DNA of 64,000 nt from Saprospiraceae bacterium (GCA_028285545.1 JANQPA010000109.1:1-64000); one strand, 5' to 3'. Counted from the stretch's first letter, positions 1 through 9,171 are shown. Notes: generated by a model from the letters alone, not told the origin. Numbers and translations: made by a program.

Positions 1-305
1 TTTTGACACTGGCTAAAGCACACAGACTGTTACTGACTTACACTGTTTTAGTAAATGTTAAATAAAGCTTAGCCTACAAATTATAACCAATTAATACACG
101 GGTGTACCGCAGCTTGCATGTAGAAAGAGGGCGTCTCATAACTCGTTCCTCGTTCTGATCCGCCAAATAGTTTTCTTTTTGAGAGCATTTTTTTAAGGGA
201 AAATGAAATTTTCCCTTAAAAAAATGCTCTCAAAAAAATAATATTGGCTGGCGAATCCGCCTCAGGCGGGTGAGACAGCCTCTTTTTACCTTTTACTTTT
301 TTAAA
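1..305. other. Intergenic region at window start
   Basis: No coding region is supported before the beta-barrel gene at 306. The first 120 bases show nothing I recognise. Positions 124-285 hold a palindromic MITE-like element (separate entry), and 279-303 holds one copy of the dispersed TTTTTACCTTTTACTTTTT-type intergenic repeat. A GTG-initiated extension of the downstream frame to 270 overlaps the repeat element, so I do not consider it coding. Confidence 0.6.
124..285. repeat. MITE-like palindromic intergenic element, copy 1
   Basis: The ends form an imperfect inverted repeat: 124-138 (AAAGAGGGCGTCTCA) matches the reverse complement of 271-285 at 13 of 15 positions. Further in, 157-165 (GATCCGCCA) matches the reverse complement of 249-257 at 8 of 9. 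The centre is a perfect hairpin, left arm 176-204 and right arm 208-236, 29 bp with a 3-base loop. A second, partial copy of the same core lies in reverse orientation at 11010-11133. It has no coding capacity and looks like a non-autonomous mobile or REP-like element. Confidence 0.6.
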
Positions 306-1280
306 ATGAGAATTGGATTATTCATATTAGCACTCTTATTATCTTCGAACTTTTTATTCTCTCAGGCCTGTTGCTCCGGAGGAACTCCTTTGTCTAGCAA
401 TCTGGGTATTCAAGGCCTTGATGATAAGCAATTAGAATTTCAATTAAGTTACGATTACAATACGCAAAGAGCATTGGTGTCTGGAAGCCAAAAGCTGGAT
501 GATGATCGCCGAGATCGAAATACCCATTCCGTTTTACTGAGGATGAGTTATGCTTTTGCCCCTAAGTTTTCATTAACGGGTGTCTTTTCATTCATCCGCC
601 AGGAAGAAGTCATTGATAATATTGCTGGGGGGCAAACCACTACCTTTGCCCAAGGAATAGGGGATGCAGTGGCTCTTTTGCAATATAGATTAATGAACTC
701 GCCTAAAGCAAGTGTTGTTCTGGCAGGTGGACTTACAATACCCATCGGCAGTACCGAACGACTGGACCCCGTTACTAAAATAACCCCCTTGCATCCGGAT
801 ATGCAACCTGGGCAAGGAGCCTGGGATCAACTCGTTGGAGCCAATACCGTAATTTATAATGTTTTAAAACAAGGCTTATCCTGGACAAGTGTACTGACCT
901 ACAGACTTACCTCTCCTGCCAGCAGATTTAATGGTGCTCAGGAATATGAATTTGGCAATGAGTTTCAACTCATCACCGGCTTTGCGGATAGCTATTTTAT
1001 TGGCTTATGGGTAGTAGATCCCTCAATCCTTTTCAGATACAGAAGTACTGCAATTGATAAAGTGAATGGAGTGAATTCGGCCAATACGGGAGGCAATTGG
1101 TTACATCTAATGCCTGGAATCGATATCCACTTAAATCAGAACCTAGGTGTTGGGATTACTGGAGAAATTCCCCTTTACAGGGATCTTCGTGGTACTCAGT
1201 TGACTACTTCAAGTAGAATTAGAATTAATTTGAGATATACCATAGTCCCAAATCAGGATTTGGGACTATTAAATCAATAA
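306..1280 (+). CDS. Predicted outer-membrane beta-barrel protein, transporter-like
   Basis: The protein has 324 residues from the ATG at 306, which gives a clean signal peptide (about residues 1-20, ending FSQ) followed by a short Cys-Cys-Ser-Gly-Gly segment. The body is a series of amphipathic strands rich in aromatics and glycine, including a GGLTIPIGS motif, as in barrels of the phenol-degradation MetA-like transporter family. The family assignment is from general resemblance, and no substrate can be read from the sequence. A longer frame with a GTG start at 270 would place the signal peptide internally, so I rejected it. The stop is 60 bp before the DUF3179 lipoprotein ATG, so the two may be co-transcribed. 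The last codons also encode a hairpin (1242-1269). Confidence 0.55.
   Translation: MRIGLFILALLLSSNFLFSQACCSGGTPLSSNLGIQGLDDKQLEFQLSYDYNTQRALVSGSQKLDDDRRDRNTHSVLLRMSYAFAPKFSLTGVFSFIRQEEVIDNIAGGQTTTFAQGIGDAVALLQYRLMNSPKASVVLAGGLTIPIGSTERLDPVTKITPLHPDMQPGQGAWDQLVGANTVIYNVLKQGLSWTSVLTYRLTSPASRFNGAQEYEFGNEFQLITGFADSYFIGLWVVDPSILFRYRSTAIDKVNGVNSANTGGNWLHLMPGIDIHLNQNLGVGITGEIPLYRDLRGTQLTTSSRIRINLRYTIVPNQDLGLLNQ
1242..1269 (+). other. Perfect hairpin within the 3' end of the coding region
   Basis: Arms 1242-1254 and 1257-1269 are perfectly complementary (13 bp) with a 2-base loop. The structure lies inside the last dozen codons of the beta-barrel gene, 11 bases before its stop. No T-tract follows, so it is not a canonical terminator. 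It could stabilise the mRNA 3' end or attenuate transcription into the next gene. Confidence 0.5.
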
Positions 1281-1340
1281 TTGCAAATGCCAATTTTTAG
1301 ATAATTCTAGGTTGTTGAAAGGCTCAAAAAATTGAATGGT

Positions 1341-2489
1341 ATGAACTTATTACGATTCTTGTTTTTTTCAATAATATTAGGGGTTTCAAGCTGTACTGCG
1401 ACTGGAAGTGAGGAAGTTCCCGATCCAAATCCTCCAAATAATAACAACAATAATGAATCCGGCAGCCTTGCCTTATTGCAAGATGAAGTAAATGGCCAGC
1501 AGGTGGTTTTAGCTGGGAGTCAGTTCCATGGCTTTATCGTTTCTTTTGAAAGAAAATTAGAAGACGGTACGGTATTGAGTTTTTCTCCAGTCCAGGATGA
1601 ACTGCCAATTATTATGTCAGATAATGAAGGAAATGAATGGGATTTATTTGGCAAAGCTGTAAAGGGCCCTCGAATAGGACAAGAACTGAATCCAACAAAA
1701 TCATGCATGGGATACTGGTTTGCTTTTGGAGCTATGTATCCAGGCGTCGAAATACACCAGGGGGCTACTCCAGGTGAAGTGCCTAGCCTCAATCCAGCTG
1801 CTGAAGATTGGCTCATTCCTACAGACTTTGTATTCAGAGGTTCTGGTTTTGATGCCATCCAATCATTAGAGAACCCCGTTTTTGAGAATTATGATTTTAA
1901 AGCGGACGCAGCCAGAACCTTTTATGTGGGAGATGATGATTTGGTGGTAGGATTATCCATAAATGGAGAAACACGAGCTTATCCTCATTCTGTACTGGAT
2001 TGGCACGAGATACTAAATGATGAGATTGACGATACACCCTTTGCCCTGGTTTATTGCCCACTAACAGGGACTGCCACGGTATGGGATAGAAATGTAAATG
2101 GTGAATTGACCACCTTTGGTGTTTCTGGTCTTTTATATAATAGTAATGTAATTCCTTTTGATCGATCCACTGAAAGTCTTTGGACACAACTAGATGCACA
2201 ATGCGTAAATGGGGAGTTAAAAGGAGCTGATGCCAAGAGGTTTTCCTTCGTTGAAATGAAATGGCAGGCCTGGCGCCAGATCTATCGTTTTCCTAAGGTT
2301 CTTTCTGTAAATCAAGGTGGTGGTGGCTTCGATTATACAAATTATCCCTATGATGATTATAGAACCAATCACAACTACCTGGCCTATCCGATAACTTTTG
2401 ATGATGATCGATTGCCTAGAAAAGAACGAGTGCATGGCTTGATTGTAGATGGAAAAGCCAAAGTTTATACTTTCGAAAGTTTTAAATGA
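1341..2489 (+). CDS. DUF3179 domain-containing lipoprotein
   Basis: The protein has 382 residues, starting at the ATG at 1341; the upstream TTG at 1332 only adds three residues. A hydrophobic leader ends at VSSC, a lipobox-like site, followed by an Asn-rich linker (about residues 25-45) typical of exported lipoproteins. The rest matches DUF3179: a YPHSVLDWHEILND segment, then DDTPFALVYCPLTGTA with its conserved cysteine. An earlier CMGYWFAFGAM segment also contains a cysteine. The biochemical role of DUF3179 is not established. It follows the beta-barrel gene on the same strand, so it may be the surface or periplasmic partner of that barrel, which is inference. Confidence 0.8.
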   Translation: MNLLRFLFFSIILGVSSCTATGSEEVPDPNPPNNNNNNESGSLALLQDEVNGQQVVLAGSQFHGFIVSFERKLEDGTVLSFSPVQDELPIIMSDNEGNEWDLFGKAVKGPRIGQELNPTKSCMGYWFAFGAMYPGVEIHQGATPGEVPSLNPAAEDWLIPTDFVFRGSGFDAIQSLENPVFENYDFKADAARTFYVGDDDLVVGLSINGETRAYPHSVLDWHEILNDEIDDTPFALVYCPLTGTATVWDRNVNGELTTFGVSGLLYNSNVIPFDRSTESLWTQLDAQCVNGELKGADAKRFSFVEMKWQAWRQIYRFPKVLSVNQGGGGFDYTNYPYDDYRTNHNYLAYPITFDDDRLPRKERVHGLIVDGKAKVYTFESFK

Positions 2490-2845
2490 TTTAGTAAACT
2501 CACAAAAGTTCGCTCATTTTGAGTAAAAACATTATTTTTTTAAATATTCTGTTTTACGTCATTAATGCGATGAAAAATATGTCGTGTAAATTGTTGATAA
2601 ACAACTATTAATTACACTAATCATTAGGTTGCTTAGTAAAATTACTCAGAATAATTTATTCAACCCTGCCTGATAAAATGCATTTTCTCTCCAAAATTGT
2701 AAGCAGCGAATAAACAAATATTGCAGTTATGTTATTAAGGATTTATTAACATTGCAGATTTCTGCACTCTAGGAATTTACACATTGGTTCAAACTTGCTT
2801 TTACAAAAAGCAGGTTTATTTACATTTTTTAAATTAAGTATTAGT
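2490..2845. other. AT-rich intergenic region upstream of the SusC gene
   Basis: There is no gene in this 356-base stretch. It is AT-rich and presumably carries the promoter of the SusC/SusD pair. The nearest match to the Bacteroidota -7 element is TAACATTG at 2747-2754, one mismatch from TAnnTTTG, but the upstream TTG at 2721 is 23 bases away, longer than usual, so I do not call a promoter. I see no repeats or stable hairpins. Confidence 0.4.
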
Positions 2846-5836
2846 ATGAAAAAACTTTCTTTAGTTTTTGGACTGGTTCTTTTTGTCCTGGGTACAAGCC
2901 TTGGGCAGAGAACAATCAGCGGTAAGGTCTCCGATTCTGATGGCGAAGCACTGATAGGAGCTACAATTTTAGAGACCGGCACTGCCAATGGAACAGTTAC
3001 AGATATTGATGGGAATTTTTCCCTGGTAATATCTGATGACTCAGAATCCATTACAGTGAGTTATACAGGTTTTACTACACAGGAGGTTTCTTTTAATGGC
3101 CAAACTGTTTTTAGTATTACCCTTGAAGATGCCTCACAAACTTTGGATGAAGTAATCATAATTGGTTATGGAACTTCAAGTAAAAGAAATTTAACAGATA
3201 ATGTAGCCAAGCTAACATCCGAAGATATCGCGGATGTTCCCATCTCTAACTTCCAAGGAACGATGTCTGGTAAAGCACCAGGAGTCAGGGTTACCCAAAT
3301 CAATGGAAAGGTAGATGCTGGAATTAATATTCAGGTTCGAGGGATAGCAAGTATTAGTGCAGGTTCAGATCCTCTTTATGTTTTGGATGGAATGCCCTTG
3401 ATCAATCAAAATGAATCTGGTAATGGCGCTCCAACTAACCCTTTACTTTCTTTAAGTCCAAGTGAAATTGAGTCAATTGACATCCTTAAAGATGCCAGTT
3501 CTGCTGCTATCTATGGGGCACGGGGGGCTAATGGTGTTGTTTTGATCACCACCAAGCGAGGTAAAGCCGGAAAAGCCAAAGTATCCCTTAATTTATCCAC
3601 AGGTGTTAGTTCTCCGACGAATACAGTAGAATGGTTGAATGCGGATGAGTATATCGAACTATTTACCGAAGCTGCTATTAACTCAGATGAGCTGTCTTAC
3701 ATAGAAGGGCTATTTGATGGTCTTTCAAATGGCACCGATTGGAGAAATAGAGAGGTAGATACAGATTGGAACGAAATTGCATTTAGAGATGGTTCACAAC
3801 AGGATGCTGACTTTTCTATTTCTGGAGGTGATGCCAAGACAGTATATTACTTTGGTGGTGCTTTCAATCAAACTGAGGGGATAATTGTAGGAAATAACCT
3901 TGAACGTTTGAGCGGAAGGGTTAATATAAAACATAATTTCAGCCCTAAATTTGCTGCAGGCCTTAATCTGGGAATGTCTCGCACAACCATTGACAGGGTA
4001 TCTAATGATAACCAGTTTACAACTCCACTTCAAGCGATTGCTCAGGCACCGATATCTCCCCCAAGAAATGCAGATGGTACTCCTTTTTCTGGTACTTTGT
4101 ATCCTAACTTTCTATTGGAGCAGGATTATGCAAATTATACCACCGTGCTAAGAAGGGTAACCGGAAAGGCTTTTGGTGAACTGAAAATATTTGATTTTCT
4201 AAAATTTAACTCAGATTTTGGATACGATTTAAGTTACCAGACAGAAGATCAATTTAGAGGTAGCCTTACGCCATTTAACTCCACTAATGGTGAAGCATAC
4301 ACTTCTAATGCAACCTCTGAAAACTATGTATTTAGTAACTACCTGACTTTTGAAAAGGAGTTCAACACGACAAGCTATTTAAATGTGGTTGTGGGATTAG
4401 AGTTTAACAATTCAGAGCGTGTATTCACAAGTATAGATGCTATTGAATTTCCTTCTGATGATTTCCAGACAATTAGTAGTGCTGCTGAGGTTACTGCTGG
4501 GGTGGGAACACTGACTGCCTATAACTTCTTATCTTATTTTGCCAGAGCAACCTACACCTTCAATGACAGGTATTTCATCAAGGCAAGTATCAGAAGAGAT
4601 GGTTCTTCACGCTTTGGTAGTAATAATCGTTTTGGTACCTTCCCTGCAGGTTCTATTGGATGGATAATTTCTGAAGAAAATTTCTTGAAAAATTCTAATT
4701 TGTTTTCATTCCTGAAAGCAAGAATTAGTTACGGAGAATTAGGAAACTCAGAAATTGGCAACTTCCCATCAAGATTCCTATTTGGTGGTGTATCTTATAA
4801 TAAGATTCCAGGTATTGCACCTACCCAGCCTGGTAATAATGACCTAACCTGGGAAAAATCAAAACAGTTGGATATAGGATTAGAATTTGGCTTTGCCAAA
4901 AATCGCATCTCTGGTGAGATTGATTACTATAATAAAGAAACAGATGGCCTTATTTTTTCTGTTCCCCTTCCTGGTAGTTCAGGAGCTGCTTCCATTAACC
5001 AAAATATTGGAGTATTGGAAAGTCAGGGAGTAGAAATAGTACTTAAAACTGATAATGTTCAAACGAACGATTTTACCTGGAATACCAACTTCAATATATC
5101 TTACAATCAAAATGAGATCAAATCACTTCCAAACAGTAGTGCTGACATCATTTTTAGCAGAAATATTAACAGAGTAGGTGAAGCGGTATCCTCATTTTAT
5201 TTACCTGAATATGCAGGAGTGGATCCAGATAATGGTGATGCACTTTATTATATTAATGGAGAGGGAACGGGAAGACAGACCACAAACAGCATTGGAGAGG
5301 CTGAGCGAATTGTAGCAGGTAATCCTAACCCTGAGTGGATTGCTGGATTGACCAATTCTATTTCCTTCAAAGGATTTGATTTTAGCTTTACATTTATGGG
5401 AGAATGGGGCGCAAGCATCTATAATGCTGGAGGTCGATTCCAGTCTGCTAATGGTAATTTTGAAGATAACCAAACTAAAGACCAGTTGACCAGATGGCAA
5501 AATCCCGGCGATATTACTCAAGTACCACAGGCTCGTTTATTTGGGTTTAATGGTTATGGACACTCAACTCGTTGGTTAGAAGATGCTGATTTTATCAGAT
5601 TAAGGAATGTGACCTTGAGTTATAATTTACCTGCCAGAGTTTTACAGCCTATTGGACTTAGTAGCTTAAGAGTTTATTTAACTGGTTTGAATTTGCTGAC
5701 ATTTACAGATTATATGGGATATGACCCTGAGTCAAGAAGTGATAGTGGAAGTGGTGTTAATGCAGCAAGAGGTCAGGCTTTTTATTCAGCTCCTGCACCT
5801 AGAACAATTTCTTTTGGTGTAAATGTAACTTTCTAA
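2846..5836 (+). CDS. SusC/RagA-type TonB-dependent outer-membrane transporter
   Basis: The protein has 996 residues from the ATG at 2846; the frame is open from 2795, but the ATG at 2846 gives a typical signal peptide (MKKLSLVFGL to about residue 21). Order of domains: a carboxypeptidase-regulatory-like beta-sandwich (about 22-105; TISGKVSDSDGEALIGATI), a TonB plug (about 115-235; VRGIASISAGSDPLYVLDG, then DILKDASSAAIYGARGANG, diagnostic of SusC), then a 22-strand-type barrel ending in an aromatic residue (Phe). Family members import oligosaccharides, peptides or other ligands captured by the SusD partner encoded 11 bp downstream. No hydrolase, SusE or regulator is adjacent, so the ligand is unknown. 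Confidence 0.95.
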   Translation: MKKLSLVFGLVLFVLGTSLGQRTISGKVSDSDGEALIGATILETGTANGTVTDIDGNFSLVISDDSESITVSYTGFTTQEVSFNGQTVFSITLEDASQTLDEVIIIGYGTSSKRNLTDNVAKLTSEDIADVPISNFQGTMSGKAPGVRVTQINGKVDAGINIQVRGIASISAGSDPLYVLDGMPLINQNESGNGAPTNPLLSLSPSEIESIDILKDASSAAIYGARGANGVVLITTKRGKAGKAKVSLNLSTGVSSPTNTVEWLNADEYIELFTEAAINSDELSYIEGLFDGLSNGTDWRNREVDTDWNEIAFRDGSQQDADFSISGGDAKTVYYFGGAFNQTEGIIVGNNLERLSGRVNIKHNFSPKFAAGLNLGMSRTTIDRVSNDNQFTTPLQAIAQAPISPPRNADGTPFSGTLYPNFLLEQDYANYTTVLRRVTGKAFGELKIFDFLKFNSDFGYDLSYQTEDQFRGSLTPFNSTNGEAYTSNATSENYVFSNYLTFEKEFNTTSYLNVVVGLEFNNSERVFTSIDAIEFPSDDFQTISSAAEVTAGVGTLTAYNFLSYFARATYTFNDRYFIKASIRRDGSSRFGSNNRFGTFPAGSIGWIISEENFLKNSNLFSFLKARISYGELGNSEIGNFPSRFLFGGVSYNKIPGIAPTQPGNNDLTWEKSKQLDIGLEFGFAKNRISGEIDYYNKETDGLIFSVPLPGSSGAASINQNIGVLESQGVEIVLKTDNVQTNDFTWNTNFNISYNQNEIKSLPNSSADIIFSRNINRVGEAVSSFYLPEYAGVDPDNGDALYYINGEGTGRQTTNSIGEAERIVAGNPNPEWIAGLTNSISFKGFDFSFTFMGEWGASIYNAGGRFQSANGNFEDNQTKDQLTRWQNPGDITQVPQARLFGFNGYGHSTRWLEDADFIRLRNVTLSYNLPARVLQPIGLSSLRVYLTGLNLLTFTDYMGYDPESRSDSGSGVNAARGQAFYSAPAPRTISFGVNVTF

Positions 5837-5847
5837 AATTGACAAAA

Positions 5848-7176
5848 ATGAATTTAAATAAAATATTAATTATTGCGCTGATTGCTGCTATTGGCTTCAG
5901 CTGTGAAAGTAGATTAGAGTTAGAGCCTGCACAATCCATTTCTGGGGATTTTGCTACTACCTCTGAATCCAATATTCAAAATATTTTGATTGGTACTTAT
6001 GATGAGGCAGGACAGGGTGCATCTCATGGCGGCTCCTTACAAGTGATTTCCGATTTGCTGGGAAATGATGATCAGGTTACCTGGGGAGGAACCTTCCTTT
6101 CTCCGGCGGAGATTGTCAATAAGACCATTTTACCTGATAATGGATTTGTTTCAAGTTTTTGGGATAATGCCTATGAAGTTATTAACCAGGCTAACATAGT
6201 TATTGATAATATAGATGTTGTAGAAAGTGATGTCGAAAAGAAAAATCGCATTGAAGGAGAAGCAAGATTTTTAAGAGCTTTAAATTATTTTGATCTAAAC
6301 AGGCATTTTTCTTCAGGTGATATGGGAGTGCCACTAAGACTTACTGGCATTTTGGACTACTCAGGAGACCTTTCAAAAGCAAGGGACAATACCAGCGCTG
6401 TTTATCAGCAGGTTGTTAGCGATTTAGAAGCAGCTATTCAGTTGATGCCAGATGACAATGGTTTTTATGCGGACAAGTATTCGGCTACAGCCCTATTGGC
6501 TAGAGTTCAATTATACCTTGGGAATTATGCCGCCGCCAGAGATGCTGCAAATGATGTAATCGAGAATAGTGACCATTCATTATCTTCCAGTTTTGCGGCT
6601 GCATTTAATCACGATGCAGATAATGAAGAAGATTTGTTTACCTTCCAGGTAACTTCACAAACCGGTACTAATTCTCTAATTACCTATTATGCTTCCGAAC
6701 AAAATGGAGGTAGAGGTGGAGATATTACAGTGAATGATGAATATGTCGCTCTTTTTGATGATCCAAATGATGAAAGAGCCAGCTTTTTCTATGAGAGCCC
6801 TCAAAACGGAGGTAGACTAACCTCTAAGTTCTCGAATCAATTTGGCAACGTGCCCATTATTCGCTTAGCTGAAATGCATTTAATCAGAGCTGAAGCTAAT
6901 CAACAAGAAGGAACTTCCAATGGAGCTACTCCTTTAGAAGATATTAATGCTCTTCGTGCTCGTTCCGGCGCTGCTGCGCTTAGTTCAATTACATTGGGGG
7001 ACATTCACACAGAGAGAGAACGTGAATTAGCCTTTGAAGGTTTCTTCATTCATGATGCAAAAAGAATAGGGGCTACCGTTGATGGTATTCCTTTTGATAG
7101 CCCACAGCTGGTACTTCCTATTCCACAGGGAGAACTAGATACAAATCCATCAATGGTACAAAATCCAAACTATTAA
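5848..7176 (+). CDS. SusD/RagB-family ligand-binding lipoprotein
   Basis: The protein has 442 residues from the ATG at 5848 and follows the SusC stop by 11 bp, so it is translationally close and surely co-expressed. The N-terminus is a short hydrophobic leader ending GFSC, with Cys as the likely lipidated residue. The SusD/RagB fold is indicated by helical TPR-like segments (EGEARFLRALNYFDL; YSATALLARVQLYLGNY), the C-terminal IRLAEMHLIRAEAN stretch, and the ending QLVLPIPQGELDTNPSMVQN, which is characteristic of the family. It should cap the SusC barrel and deliver ligand. At 442 residues it is somewhat shorter than many SusD proteins (about 500), so the ligand-binding insertions are small. 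Confidence 0.95.
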   Translation: MNLNKILIIALIAAIGFSCESRLELEPAQSISGDFATTSESNIQNILIGTYDEAGQGASHGGSLQVISDLLGNDDQVTWGGTFLSPAEIVNKTILPDNGFVSSFWDNAYEVINQANIVIDNIDVVESDVEKKNRIEGEARFLRALNYFDLNRHFSSGDMGVPLRLTGILDYSGDLSKARDNTSAVYQQVVSDLEAAIQLMPDDNGFYADKYSATALLARVQLYLGNYAAARDAANDVIENSDHSLSSSFAAAFNHDADNEEDLFTFQVTSQTGTNSLITYYASEQNGGRGGDITVNDEYVALFDDPNDERASFFYESPQNGGRLTSKFSNQFGNVPIIRLAEMHLIRAEANQQEGTSNGATPLEDINALRARSGAAALSSITLGDIHTERERELAFEGFFIHDAKRIGATVDGIPFDSPQLVLPIPQGELDTNPSMVQNPNY

Positions 7177-7193
7177 CCAGAATGGATTTAAAT

Positions 7194-7231
7194 AAAAAAA
7201 GCTTCTTCCCGGCCGGGAAGAAGCTTTTTTT
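7194..7231. terminator. Strong intrinsic terminator after the SusD gene
   Basis: A perfect 24-base palindrome (7201-7224, GCTTCTTCCCGG and its complement) is flanked by seven A on the left and seven T on the right. This gives a bidirectional-type rho-independent terminator 17 bases after the SusD stop, which separates the SusC/SusD unit from the xer-hpf group. Confidence 0.9.
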
Positions 7232-7306
7232 ATTTGCATCTTAGGCTGTAAAATATTAATTTGATATAACACAAAATGAGGATTTTTGATCCAACAACTG
7301 CTGCCT

Positions 7307-8203
7307 ATGCAAATCAGTGCTTTCGAGCGATACCTACAATATGAAAAACGATTATCTAAACATACTCTAACAGCCTACCTGGGTGACCTCAAGCAGTTTT
7401 TTAATTTTTTAAAACTTAGTTACCAAATAAAAGATATTCAGGAGATTGAGCATTTCCATATTCGTTCCTGGCTTGTCCAGTTGATTGGAGAAGGAATGAC
7501 TACTAAAACCATAGCTCGAAAGACAGCAACCCTCAAAACATATTTTAAATTCCTATTGAGGCAAGGGCATATTTCCAGCAATCCAATGGTGAAAATCTCC
7601 ACACCAAAGGTGGGCAAAAAGCTACCAGTCTATTTGCAGGAAAAAGAAATAAATTCTCTTTTTGAAAAATTAAGCCTGTTTTCTTCAGATAACTTCCCAG
7701 ATATCAGAGATCAATTGATGTTATTACTTCTTTATGGTACTGGTATGCGTAGGGCAGAACTTATCAGTCTTGAAACCAAGAATATATTTTTGAATGAGTT
7801 AAACCTGAAAGTATTAGGTAAAGGAAACAAGGAAAGAATCATTCCTGTCAGTCCGGTTTTGAAATCCTTAATCAGAGAATATTTGAAACTACGCCAAAAT
7901 GAATTTCCCGAAGTAAATGATAAAGAGCTTTTACTTACGGACAAAGGAAAACCCTTGTATCCAAAATTTGTATACAACAAAGTGAAAAAGTATTTATCAT
8001 TGATTACTACTGTAGAGAAAAAAAGCCCTCATACCCTTAGACATACCTTTGCGACTCATTTATCAAATAATGGAGCAGAGTTAAACGCCATAAAAGACCT
8101 GCTGGGCCATTCTAGCCTGGCTGCTACTCAGATCTATACACATAATTCAATAGAGCAACTCAAAAAAATCTATCAAAAAGCGCACCCCAAATCGGGGGAT
8201 TAA
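7307..8203 (+). CDS. xerC: Tyrosine recombinase XerC/XerD family
   Basis: The protein has 299 residues from the ATG at 7307 (a TTG at 7286 in frame would add seven residues). The N-terminal SAM-like core-binding domain (about 1-90; FERYLQYEKRLSKHTLTAY) is followed by the catalytic domain. Active-site residues are visible: Arg in GTGMRRAEL (about residue 148), Lys in LGKGNKERIIP, His and Arg in SPHTLRHTFATHL, His in LLGHSSLAATQIYTH, and the nucleophile Tyr in QIYTHN. All are intact, so it should be active. Xer proteins resolve chromosome dimers at dif. Immediate linkage to hpf and the tuf operon is typical of Bacteroidota and argues for a housekeeping role rather than an integrase of a mobile element. 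The XerC versus XerD assignment is by convention only. Confidence 0.88.
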   Translation: MQISAFERYLQYEKRLSKHTLTAYLGDLKQFFNFLKLSYQIKDIQEIEHFHIRSWLVQLIGEGMTTKTIARKTATLKTYFKFLLRQGHISSNPMVKISTPKVGKKLPVYLQEKEINSLFEKLSLFSSDNFPDIRDQLMLLLLYGTGMRRAELISLETKNIFLNELNLKVLGKGNKERIIPVSPVLKSLIREYLKLRQNEFPEVNDKELLLTDKGKPLYPKFVYNKVKKYLSLITTVEKKSPHTLRHTFATHLSNNGAELNAIKDLLGHSSLAATQIYTHNSIEQLKKIYQKAHPKSGD

Positions 8204-8286
8204 AAGAGGCCCGGTTTCAAAAAACTAAAAAGGGCCTGGTGTTCTGCATTCTTTAAACCTTTTTCTAACGTTTAAATCAGGAAAAT

Positions 8287-8583
8287 ATGAAAGTAATTAC
8301 TGAAGCCGTTCAATTCAAAGCTGATTCTAAATTAATAGACTATATCGAAGAAAAACTTGCAAAACTTGATAAGTTGTCTGACCGGATTATTTCTGCAAAG
8401 GTGAAACTACGCTTAGAAAATTCAGGGCAAGTTAAAGATAAGGTAGTAGAGGTAAGTCTAAATGTTCCGGGGGATCACTTATTTGCAAAGTCAATCAGTA
8501 AAACTTTTGAGACTGCCACCGATGACGCAGTTAAAGCCTTAGGAAGACAATTGAAAAAGTTTAAAGCCAGATATGCCCATTAA
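8287..8583 (+). CDS. hpf: Ribosome hibernation-promoting factor, short form (HPF/RaiA)
   Basis: The protein has 98 residues, the length of the short-form HPF/YfiA family, which lacks the C-terminal dimerisation domain of long HPF. The beta-alpha-beta-beta-beta-alpha pattern is visible: KVITEAVQFKADSKLIDYI, KLRLENSGQ, VVEVSLNVPGDHLFAKS, then a final helix with DDAVKALGRQLKKFKAR whose basic face contacts 16S rRNA. It binds the 30S decoding region in stationary phase and blocks mRNA/tRNA binding. It sits 83 bp after xerC. A short possible stem (AGGCCC at 8207-8212 with GGGCCT at 8232-8237) lies between them. Confidence 0.92.
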   Translation: MKVITEAVQFKADSKLIDYIEEKLAKLDKLSDRIISAKVKLRLENSGQVKDKVVEVSLNVPGDHLFAKSISKTFETATDDAVKALGRQLKKFKARYAH

Positions 8584-8720
8584 TAAGTAAAAGGTAAAAG
8601 GTAAAAAGTAGAATGTAGAATGTAGAAAGACTATTAAGGCATTATATAATATAGGGGCTTTAAATCAAAAACATTCCTACGGTCCTTCTACTTTTTACCT
8701 TTTACTTTCTACTTTCCACT
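8584..8720. repeat. Inverted pair of GTAGAAAGTAAAAGG-type intergenic repeats
   Basis: Positions 8584-8631 are a G/A-rich tract of repeated AAGTAAAAGGT and GTAGAATGTAGAA units. Positions 8684-8720 are the C/T-rich complement (CTTCTACTTTTTACCTTTTAC), so the two could pair as a long imperfect stem. The same repeat recurs in other intergenic gaps of the window. Confidence 0.6.
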
Positions 8721-8777
8721 AATTGCCGAGGAACTTTCCAGGATATAATATGGTTTATATAGTGATATTTATTTTTT

Positions 8778-8812
8778 AAAGTGGTCAATGCTTAAAATGC
8801 ATTGACCACTTT
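8778..8812. terminator. Intrinsic terminator-like hairpin between hpf and the tRNA-tuf operon
   Basis: Arms 8778-8791 (AAAGTGGTCAATGC) and 8799-8812 are perfectly complementary, 14 bp with a 7-base loop, followed by TTATTTTT. It probably ends transcription from xerC-hpf before the tRNA-tuf promoter. Confidence 0.75.
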
Positions 8813-8922
8813 ATTTTTCACTAAAATGCAAGGGAGAAAAGGGTGAAGGAACCTTACAATTTGAGGGAAGTTTCTAAATTTGCGCTGTCCATTCAGAAAT
8901 GGATAAAAAAAGTAAAAAAGTG

Positions 8923-8953
8923 TTTGATTTTTATCTCAATTAATATATCTTTG
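8923..8953 (+). promoter_or_regulatory. Bacteroidota-type promoter of the tRNA-tuf operon
   Basis: TTTG at 8923-8926 is followed after 19 bases by TATCTTTG at 8946-8953. This matches the Bacteroidota primary-sigma consensus TTTG-N19-TAnnTTTG. It lies 57 bases before the first tRNA of the cluster and after the terminator at 8778-8812, so it should drive tRNA-Thr, tRNA-Tyr, tRNA-Gly, tRNA-Thr and tuf. Confidence 0.8.
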
Positions 8954-9010
8954 CAATCGCTTTTAGGAAAAGACCTTAAGCAGGTTTAAAAAAACCATCA
9001 AAAAATCAAT

Positions 9011-9084
9011 GCCAGCATAGCTCAGTTGGCCAGAGCAGCTGATTTGTAATCAGCGGGTCGGGGGTTCGAATCCCTCTGCTGGCT
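9011..9084 (+). tRNA. tRNA-Thr (anticodon TGT)
   Basis: The acceptor stem is GCCAGCA with TGCTGGC, with the T arm GGGGTTCGAATCCC. The anticodon stem GCTGA/TCAGC encloses the loop TTTGTAA, so the anticodon is TGT, reading ACA. It is the first of four clustered tRNAs before tuf. A 3' CCA is not fully encoded. Confidence 0.95.
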
Positions 9085-9171
9085 CATGATATTTTGTAAT
9101 TTAATTATTGTGTGATTTGGCTCATTCAACCAAGAATGACCAAATAAACAAATAAGTAAATATTGAGGTTC

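Noticed and set aside
270-305. GTG start at 270 for the beta-barrel gene
   Set aside because: The extension overlaps the palindromic element and would bury the signal peptide. The ATG at 306 gives a normal exported protein.
4180-5521. Reverse-strand and alternative-frame open stretches inside the SusC gene
   Set aside because: They overlap a well-supported coding frame with clear domains and have no start signals or recognisable products.
7307-8203. Integrase of a mobile element
   Set aside because: The recombinase sits in the conserved xer-hpf-tuf context without attachment-site duplications or accessory genes around it, so a housekeeping Xer role is more likely.
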